Below are positions 1 to 5,062 of a stretch of 10,165 nucleotides of DNA, in pieces. A program made the translations under genes and the position numbers. Location of the stretch: positions 1 through 10,165 of the forward strand of contig CAYUPY010000048.1 in assembly GCA_964446595.1 (NCBI GenBank), written 5' to 3'. The stretch comes from CAYUPY01 sp964446595. GTDB taxonomy: Bacteria > Patescibacteriota > Dojkabacteria > J137 > JAEUSD01. The first letter of the stretch is position 1. Each line of letters starts with the position of its first letter. The notes beneath the pieces were generated by a model. The model had not been told where the DNA came from, searched no databases, and worked only from the letters and a program-made list of their open reading frames with translations.

Positions 1-1
1 T

Positions 2-400
2 AGACTACTAACAAGTTCCGACGAAGCACTAGGGGGTGGAAGAGGGCATTGGTGGCGGGAGCATGTGAATGTTGATGATGACTACCTAAGGAACAGAGCT
101 ATGAGTAGGGGGGATGGATTTGTGGCTTCTAGGTGGTTAGAGGAAGATACTGCTAGAGATAAAATGATTGAAGCACTACTTTCAGAACAAGGCGTTAAAG
201 CAGCAAATAAAGCAATTGATACAAATGTTCCCGAGGCTGTCGTACTAATAGAAAGTAGCGCTAACATGACAGGAAAGGCATTTAAAAATACCAGAGGCTC
301 AATTATTGATGTAACTGGACGACTAAATAGTTATACTGCAGTAGTGGCATTTAGAAATAATAGTGTGTATATATTAACTGGTTACCCAAGTATAAATTAA
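2..400 (+). CDS. RNase A-like toxin domain, C-terminal end of a truncated polymorphic toxin
   Basis: The frame is open from the window edge to the TAA at 398-400, so this is the C-terminal part (132 residues visible) of a longer protein. The GTG at 65 is not a credible start because it falls inside the conserved start of the domain. Visible features are GHWWREHV (47-67), a helical stretch, and the terminal ILTGYP. This matches the bacterial RNase A-like toxin family known from the CdiA C-terminus of Yersinia kristensenii, whose active site uses a His, an Arg 11 residues later, and a Thr-x-Tyr near the end. Here these are His (62-64), Arg (95-97), Thr (377-379) and Tyr (383-385), with the same spacings. 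The predicted activity is cleavage of target-cell RNA. The delivery part (secretion signal, repeats) lies outside the window. The next gene, 2 nt downstream, is the likely immunity protein. The family call comes from remembered motif layout, not a search. Confidence 0.72.
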   Translation, partial: RLLTSSDEALGGGRGHWWREHVNVDDDYLRNRAMSRGDGFVASRWLEEDTARDKMIEALLSEQGVKAANKAIDTNVPEAVVLIESSANMTGKAFKNTRGSIIDVTGRLNSYTAVVAFRNNSVYILTGYPSIN

Positions 401-402
401 TT

Positions 403-741
403 ATGGAAAATTTACCTAGAATTATAGAAATTTATCTATATGATTTCGAGTATAAGGAGATGCTATCTCTACTTATAGAAGATTTCAGGGAGGCTAATCC
501 TACTGACGCTTTTAAAAATGAAATTATGGTAAAGCTAGAGGCTATTATAGATAAATATACGAGCGAGCAAATACAATCTTATTTTTGCAATAACACCATG
601 GGCATCGGTGCCTGGCCCGACGATATAGACCCTAATGGTGAAGACTCATATAGACGGTTATTTGAGCGGATATATATTGACTTATTTAAAGAAGATCCTG
701 ATTTTAAACCAGAATTACTTAAGCTTGAAAAATATGAATAA
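403..741 (+). CDS. Putative immunity protein for the upstream RNase A-like toxin
   Basis: This 112-residue cytoplasmic protein has no signal peptide or membrane segment. Its ATG lies 2 nt after the toxin stop, so the two are probably translationally coupled; no good Shine-Dalgarno is visible. It is clearly acidic, with roughly twice as many Asp/Glu as Lys/Arg, and mostly helical in appearance. It has a central Gly/Trp/Pro-Asp stretch (AWPDDIDPNGED) and an amphipathic C-terminal half. I do not recognise a specific family. The immunity call rests on position, size and charge: polymorphic toxin genes are normally followed at once by a small cognate immunity gene, and acidic immunity proteins often block basic RNase surfaces. 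It ends 3 nt before the end of the convergent ATP-grasp gene. Confidence 0.6.
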   Translation: MENLPRIIEIYLYDFEYKEMLSLLIEDFREANPTDAFKNEIMVKLEAIIDKYTSEQIQSYFCNNTMGIGAWPDDIDPNGEDSYRRLFERIYIDLFKEDPDFKPELLKLEKYE

Positions 742-744
742 CTT

Positions 745-1569
745 TTACCCACCCAGTATCTGCCTATAAAACTCCAGCACTATGTCCTCACCCTCATCAG
801 CAATTAGATGATTGAAACCGGGACGGTCGTTGATTTCAAAGAGGTACATTTGATCTTGGGTATCAATTGCAATATCTAGACCTCCGTACACCAATTCAAG
901 CTTAGTGAATATCGGATTAATGAATTGCTGTATTCGGTCAAGCAGCTGTGGATCCCTAACAATCTTTGCCTTTGCCCCGTCCCAATGCAGAGGACTCAGA
1001 TTACCTATAAATTGAGCTTCCGAAAAGTCTTTTTCGTAAACCAATCGGACTGTATCTTCAAAAATTAAGACTCTAAACTCTCTAGAGATTTTTATGAACT
1101 CTTGAGCCAAAGCAATGTGTGAATATAGGGGAGAGTGGTGATTAAAAACATTCTGCAAAGCAAGCATCAATTCAGACTCAGCTTCACATTTAGCCACATT
1201 CTGACCCTGCGATAGATCAAGCGGTTTCACCACAATGGGGAGCTTAAAATGTCCTATTATCTTTTCTACAATTTCGGACAGATTAGTCTCTTTTACAAAT
1301 GGTATGTATATTTCTTTTAGCGGTTTAGGATCTACAAAAGTAAGTGTTTCCGGCATATTTATGACCTCATGCAAAAGGTCATAGGTATAGCCCTTGTCTT
1401 TGGCAATACGACGTACGGTTGTGCTATTAAAAGGAGTTTCGGCACCTATAAAGTATTGTTTTTTACCGTCTAATTCTATTTGCAGTAATGACCCTGTATC
1501 CCCAATTAATTTACTAGGAAGGTTTAAACTGTCGGCTGCAATCTTTTGTAACCGCGTATGCGTATTCAT
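745..1569 (-). CDS. ATP-grasp ligase, RimK/cyanophycin-synthetase-like
   Basis: This is a single ATP-grasp catalytic unit of 274 residues from the ATG at 1569; a GTG at 1590 would add seven residues. ATP-grasp enzymes join a carboxylate to an amine or thiol through an acyl-phosphate. Counting from the GTG, visible elements are the pre-grasp IAKDKGYTYDLL (62-73, Lys66), the ATP-binding strand and glycine loop IVVKPLDLSQGQNV (119-132, Lys122), the adenine-contact strand AQEFI (162-166), EFRVLIF (171-177), and the metal-binding end GGLDIAID followed by FEINDRPGF (236-259), with Glu252 and Asn254 as likely Mg ligands. The order resembles RimK-type glutamate ligases and the ATP-grasp part of cyanophycin synthetase, but the protein is too short for the latter. 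The substrate cannot be told. It is convergent with the immunity gene, and neither start has a clear ribosome-binding site. Confidence 0.75.
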   Translation of the reverse strand: MNTHTRLQKIAADSLNLPSKLIGDTGSLLQIELDGKKQYFIGAETPFNSTTVRRIAKDKGYTYDLLHEVINMPETLTFVDPKPLKEIYIPFVKETNLSEIVEKIIGHFKLPIVVKPLDLSQGQNVAKCEAESELMLALQNVFNHHSPLYSHIALAQEFIKISREFRVLIFEDTVRLVYEKDFSEAQFIGNLSPLHWDGAKAKIVRDPQLLDRIQQFINPIFTKLELVYGGLDIAIDTQDQMYLFEINDRPGFNHLIADEGEDIVLEFYRQILGG

Positions 1570-1726
1570 AGTTGAAGAGTATGATATCACTAAATCTCAT
1601 ATACCACCGGCTATCATAAGCAAAATAGTAAAAATTAGCGGCCAAATTTGGACAGTTGGGCCTACATTTCTCTAGCTTTGATAGAACTAAGTCCTGCAAC
1701 TTTTTTTCTTGCTTTTCACTAATCAT
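1514..1726 (-). CDS. Possible small protein overlapping the start of the ATP-grasp gene
   Basis: A 70-residue open frame begins at the ATG at 1726; an in-frame ATG at 1765 would add 13 residues. It is Lys/Glu-rich at its N-terminus (MISEKQEKKLQDLVLSKLEK) and aromatic-rich afterwards. It would fill most of the gap between the divergent genes. Against it, the last 56 bases overlap the start of the ATP-grasp gene in another frame, which is long for such an overlap, and the sequence matches nothing I recognise. It could be a real small gene, a chance open frame, or a frameshifted former extension of the ATP-grasp protein. Confidence 0.25.
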   Translation of the reverse strand: MISEKQEKKLQDLVLSKLEKCRPNCPNLAANFYYFAYDSRWYMRFSDIILFNYEYAYAVTKDCSRQFKPS

Positions 1727-1728
1727 GC

Positions 1729-1756
1729 TTGCTTCTGGATATAAAGGATGTATAAT
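1729..1756 (+). promoter_or_regulatory. Candidate sigma-70-type promoter for the 1811 gene
   Basis: A perfect TATAAT (1751-1756) is preceded at 16 bp by TTGCTT (1729-1734), a reasonable -35 box. Transcription would begin near 1763, leaving a leader of about 48 nt before the ATG at 1811. This also argues against the in-frame ATG at 1748, which would lie upstream of transcription start. Confidence 0.5.
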
Positions 1757-1810
1757 ACCACCCATGCCACGTCACTTAGAAATAATAACTTTTACTCTGG
1801 AAATGTAGAT

Positions 1811-2386
1811 ATGAATGACAAACTAATTTACTACGAAGTAGCAACCGAAAATGAACAGCTTATATCTACTATTTTGTCTAGTTATGGTATCAAACCGACT
1901 GGCATACTGACCCCTGTGGGAGGTGCTCCATGGCCAAACTTTTTTGACGATATCTATCCTGATGCAGAGGTAATTAGTTTTGATATAAATGCGGCACAGA
2001 TTAATATGTTTAAGCATGAAGTGCTCAAAGCAACAGGCAGAAAACCCATACTGGCAGATATTTCGGACCCCGCAAAATTAGAGAGACTACTGGAAAACTC
2101 TGAAGCAGATCTTCTTTTCTTATCAAACATACCAGATTATGTTTCCCCTGAGCTGGCAGTGGAAATGGCACAAGTAATAATAGGAGTAGGAGTTCCCTGG
2201 GTACTGATGTCTCATATGGCGGATGGCAACCCCAGTAACGGCTATCAAGCCCAGGGAGTTTATGCGCTTATAGAGACGTTGCAACCAGACGGCTATACAA
2301 TATTTGAAATTCAAGATACCTCTGGGAAATTTGAGATAACTACTTTCTATCTTGCAATGTTGCAAGATGAGGAGTACGAAACCTGA
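1811..2386 (+). CDS. SAM-dependent transferase-like Rossmann protein, distantly BtaA-like
   Basis: This is a soluble protein of 191 residues. I chose the ATG at 1811 because the upstream in-frame ATG (1748) overlaps a perfect -10 box and the extra residues look like low-quality leader. Residues 31-75 have the class I methyltransferase outline: strand ILTPVGG, a loop, then the acidic strand VISFDIN, where Asp58 would contact the SAM ribose, followed by AAQINMFKHEVLKA. The D-x-N-x-x-Q-x-x-x-x-K pattern recalls the DUF3419/BtaA family, which transfers the aminocarboxypropyl group of SAM to diacylglycerol, but this protein is much shorter and lacks the family's usual SAG motif. A second acidic strand, ADLLFLSNIPDY (99-110), sits where methyltransferases have post-I motifs. 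It is probably co-transcribed with the MFS gene 38 nt downstream. The substrate is unknown. It ends in TGA, and reading through would add only three codons before a TAG. Confidence 0.5.
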   Translation: MNDKLIYYEVATENEQLISTILSSYGIKPTGILTPVGGAPWPNFFDDIYPDAEVISFDINAAQINMFKHEVLKATGRKPILADISDPAKLERLLENSEADLLFLSNIPDYVSPELAVEMAQVIIGVGVPWVLMSHMADGNPSNGYQAQGVYALIETLQPDGYTIFEIQDTSGKFEITTFYLAMLQDEEYET

Positions 2387-2424
2387 TATCCATGTTAGAA
2401 TCATCTTCTGTTTAATTTCTCCTT

Positions 2425-3663
2425 ATGATTAAAAAACTACTACCAATTATTTTGCTTACTTTTGTTAACGTTATTGGTTTCACTTTACTAATTCCAGTAC
2501 TACCTCAAATTACTGGCAGATATATTGAATCCGTGGAACTACAAGCTGTAGCCTTTGGTGCACTTACCTCTGCCTATGCTTTATTTCAGTTTCTTGCAGC
2601 CCCGGTACTCGGCTCATTGAGTGATAAGTATGGGCGCAAACCGCTGTTAATCTTAAGCCAGGCAGGGACAATGCTTAGTTGGGTAATCTTTGGTTTGGCT
2701 TGGTTTGCCGGTGAATACGGACTATTAGTGATAATTATAGCGAGAGTAGTGGATGGTATTACTGGTGGAAACATTTCGGTGGCCCAGGCTTGGGTCGCAG
2801 ATGCTACTTCACCGGATAAGCGCACAGCAGCTTATGGTATTTTAGGAGCAACTTTTGGTATTGGCTTTTTATTCGGACCTGCGATTGGTGGACTCAGCTA
2901 TACAGAAGAGTTTGGATTCCTTACAACCGCGATTGTGGCTTTTGTAATCTCACTTATCACATTAATCGTGATGATTTACTTTTTACCTGAGTCACTACCG
3001 TCCGAAAAACGTGATCGTAGCGCAAAACTAGAATTTTGGCGGGAGATAAATATATTTAGTCAAATTGCTCCATTCAGGGATAACAATTTAATAGTTAATC
3101 TCTTAGCAAGTAGAGTATTCTTTGCTTTAGTATTTGCCTCATACACTACTATTATTATTCTATTACTAGAACAAGAATTCGAATTGAATCAAGTCAGTTT
3201 AGGCTTGTTGCTGACAGTGATTGGCGTATACTCAATTATTAACCAAGGGTTCCTAGTCAGCCGGATTGCTAAAAAGTGGGGTGAACTGAATGCTGTATTC
3301 GGAAGTATACTGTTGGTTGTAATCGGACTTTTGATAATACCTTTCATTCCAACCTCTATTGCAGGCATTCCCGCCTTAGGTTTAGTCGCATTTATGGTCA
3401 ACTCATATATCCTTAATTTAGGTATTTCTTTGGGTCAACCTACTTTTAAGGCAGTATTGACTAAAAGTGTTCCGGACAACCGCCAAGGTAAGATCACTGG
3501 TCTAGACGAGTCGGTCCTGTCATTAGGACAGGCAATTACGCCAATTATTGCTGGTACATTATATGCTGTTTTTGGAGTGGGCACATTCTTTCTCTTCGCC
3601 CTAATACTTGCAGTACCCAATATTGTCATCTATCAAAATATCAAGAAGAACCTGCATTTCTAA
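2425..3663 (+). CDS. MFS exporter, Tet/DHA1-like
   Basis: This 412-residue inner-membrane transporter has about 12 predicted membrane helices, the usual size for the 12-helix drug:H+ antiporter group of the major facilitator superfamily. Motif A is clear between helices 2 and 3: GSLSDKYGRKP (63-73). The helix-4 motif-B region is IIIARVVDGITGGN, with Arg107. The antiporter motif C in helix 5 is GILGATFGIGF then GPAIGG (138-156). The stretch ADATSPDKRTAAYGILGA is typical of the TetA-like branch. These features mean proton-driven export, but the substrate cannot be read from sequence and drug resistance should not be assumed. No cysteine is present. There is no Shine-Dalgarno before the ATG; a weak TTTAAT lies at 2411-2416. 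It most likely follows the transferase-like gene in one transcript. Confidence 0.85.
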   Translation: MIKKLLPIILLTFVNVIGFTLLIPVLPQITGRYIESVELQAVAFGALTSAYALFQFLAAPVLGSLSDKYGRKPLLILSQAGTMLSWVIFGLAWFAGEYGLLVIIIARVVDGITGGNISVAQAWVADATSPDKRTAAYGILGATFGIGFLFGPAIGGLSYTEEFGFLTTAIVAFVISLITLIVMIYFLPESLPSEKRDRSAKLEFWREINIFSQIAPFRDNNLIVNLLASRVFFALVFASYTTIIILLLEQEFELNQVSLGLLLTVIGVYSIINQGFLVSRIAKKWGELNAVFGSILLVVIGLLIIPFIPTSIAGIPALGLVAFMVNSYILNLGISLGQPTFKAVLTKSVPDNRQGKITGLDESVLSLGQAITPIIAGTLYAVFGVGTFFLFALILAVPNIVIYQNIKKNLHF

Positions 3664-3678
3664 TTGCTTAACGATTGT

Positions 3679-3690
3679 GCTAAATTTAGC
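3679..3690. repeat. 12-bp perfect palindrome upstream of the lipoprotein gene
   Basis: GCTAAATTTAGC reads the same on both strands and ends immediately before the AGGAG ribosome-binding site of the lipoprotein gene. With no loop and no following T-tract it is not a terminator. Its symmetry and position suit a dimeric repressor operator, but a chance palindrome cannot be excluded. Confidence 0.4.
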
Positions 3691-3707
3691 AGGAGAAAGA
3701 TATTAAT

Positions 3708-4301
3708 ATGTTTAAGAATAAAACTCTCACCGGTGCAGCAATATTGTTCTTAACAGGGATTGTATTTGTTGGTTGTACACCAACGGATACAGAGCCTACA
3801 CAGAGTTGGCAGAGCACCACCTCCACCACTACCTCTTCATCAACTAGTGACGAACTCACTTTTAAATCTGTAAGTGATGAGGCTAATGAGCTTTGTAAAG
3901 CAATTGATCGTGCAGACATATTTATAAATTATTTAGGCGAGCGATTATCTTACGTTGGCTCCAGCCCAGTAGGGACTGTTCCGCAGGACTGCTTCTTTGA
4001 GCAAATCCCTTCTGGAATAACTGTCTTTGTCCAGACAATTAGAGGACAGAATGCTGACTACGACCCAGAAGAGTTCTATCAATATAATCAGGATGCTCTG
4101 AACGGTGATTTAGAAGTCGAAAGACTTTCATTGCCAGATTTAGGGGAAAAGGCTTATGGCTTTCAGTTTGAAGATTATACCAGTATTGATACCTTTGGCT
4201 CACAAAGATGGGTAAATGTAACTATTGAGGGGGGAATAGATAAATCCCGTGACCGTCAACTAGCTACCGACCTTGCCCGCTTGGCACTTAGTGACTTCTA
4301 G
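3708..4301 (+). CDS. Lipoprotein with Ser/Thr-rich linker and two-cysteine outer domain
   Basis: This 197-residue protein is predicted to be exported and lipid-anchored. It begins with a basic n-region (MFKNK), a hydrophobic core, and a lipobox ending VFVGC, with Cys23 as the lipidated residue. Residues 24-49 form a flexible Ser/Thr-rich linker. The outer domain follows, with two further cysteines (Cys63, Cys95) that could form a disulfide. The order of elements (Cys plus helix, a second Cys, beta strands, LPDLGEKAYGF, then WVNVTIEGG and a final ATDLARLAL helix) recalls the DUF3558-type lipoproteins of actinobacteria. I see this as a resemblance in layout, not a firm assignment; the function is unknown. 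AGGAG at 3691-3695 lies 12 nt before the ATG, slightly far but usable. The next gene is also an exported protein on the same strand, so the two may serve the cell surface together. Confidence 0.75.
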   Translation: MFKNKTLTGAAILFLTGIVFVGCTPTDTEPTQSWQSTTSTTTSSSTSDELTFKSVSDEANELCKAIDRADIFINYLGERLSYVGSSPVGTVPQDCFFEQIPSGITVFVQTIRGQNADYDPEEFYQYNQDALNGDLEVERLSLPDLGEKAYGFQFEDYTSIDTFGSQRWVNVTIEGGIDKSRDRQLATDLARLALSDF

Positions 4302-4359
4302 TGCAGTTAAATATCCTGGAACTTGGCATTCTAAATTGACTACTTGTCCTAAAATCTCT

Positions 4360-4363
4360 AGGA
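4360..4363 (+). promoter_or_regulatory. Ribosome-binding site of the surface-protein gene
   Basis: AGGA sits 6 nt before the ATG at 4370 and decides that start over the out-of-frame ATG at 4363. The same bases lie in a possible -10 box TAGGAT (4359-4364), 17 bp after TTGACT (4336-4341), so this stretch could instead be a promoter for a leaderless message. Confidence 0.4.
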
Positions 4364-4369
4364 TGAAGT

Positions 4370-5047
4370 ATGAAGTTTGGCAAATTGATACTTTTCACTG
4401 TACTTGGTGTTTTATTCTCTTGGTTCACGCTTATTAGACCTGCATATGCAGTTACTGTGATTGCAGCTACTTCAACTTCGGTCGGAGAGACCGAGGTGAT
4501 TGCACTTACTGGTTCTCCAAGTGGTGCGTACAACACGGCCACAATAGACTTAAGTTTCTCTGCAGGTTTTATTGTGTTGGACTATGAAGCGCCAGCCGGA
4601 TCCTGGACGGTTACAAATACATGTCCTGGAGGCCAAGCTTTTACAGACACGCGCCTATGTGTTGACCTCCAAAAAAACACAGGTGACATTGTTGATGGTG
4701 AAGATTTAGGTTTAATTACCGTTAGTATTGTGGAAGGCGGAAGTCTAACAGTTTCTGGTACAACTAATAATGGCTATACGGATGGTGGAGTTGGAGTAGA
4801 AACCGTAAGTGGTACACTATTTACTATGAGTGCTACAGGAGGTGGAACTACACCACCTACAACTTTACCAGATACAGCCTTTGGCGATAATCTGCCCTTA
4901 CTCAACTATACCTCCGCAATTGGTTTATTATTAATGGGGGCCGGAACTGGGGTAATGTGGTGGAGATTATCCAGTGAAGAATTCGTATACATGCGCCAGG
5001 CGGGATACGAAAGTGGCGTAAAGAAAAGAATTGGCAAAAAAAATTAA
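4370..5047 (+). CDS. Surface protein with signal peptide, LPDTA motif and C-terminal membrane anchor
   Basis: This is a 225-residue exported protein. Residues 1-27 form a Sec signal peptide with a likely cleavage site after AYA (25-27). Residues 28-155 look like an all-beta outer domain rich in Thr, Val, Gly and Ser, with two cysteines (85 and 97) able to pair. The spacing of beta strands recalls cohesin-like or immunoglobulin-like modules, but I cannot assign a family. A Gly/Thr/Pro hinge (157-165) leads to LPDTA (166-170), then a membrane helix (about 180-198) and a tail ending in basic KKRIGKKN. The order LPxTx, hydrophobic helix, positive tail is that of sortase substrates. However, the helix begins about ten residues after the motif and the tail is about 27 residues, so simple membrane anchoring is also possible. 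No sortase gene is in the window. It is convergent with the debranching-enzyme gene, 15 nt away. Confidence 0.7.
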   Translation: MKFGKLILFTVLGVLFSWFTLIRPAYAVTVIAATSTSVGETEVIALTGSPSGAYNTATIDLSFSAGFIVLDYEAPAGSWTVTNTCPGGQAFTDTRLCVDLQKNTGDIVDGEDLGLITVSIVEGGSLTVSGTTNNGYTDGGVGVETVSGTLFTMSATGGGTTPPTTLPDTAFGDNLPLLNYTSAIGLLLMGAGTGVMWWRLSSEEFVYMRQAGYESGVKKRIGKKN

Positions 5048-5062
5048 TTCTTCCCGCAGACC

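Noticed and set aside
65..67. GTG as the start of a free-standing 111-residue protein
   Set aside because: The frame is open to the window edge and the catalytic-type His lies in the codon just before the GTG, so the protein is truncated, not started here.
3516..3532. Small hairpin (CCTGTC / GACAGG, 5-nt loop) in the MFS gene
   Set aside because: Six-base arms with a short loop are expected by chance many times in 10 kb.
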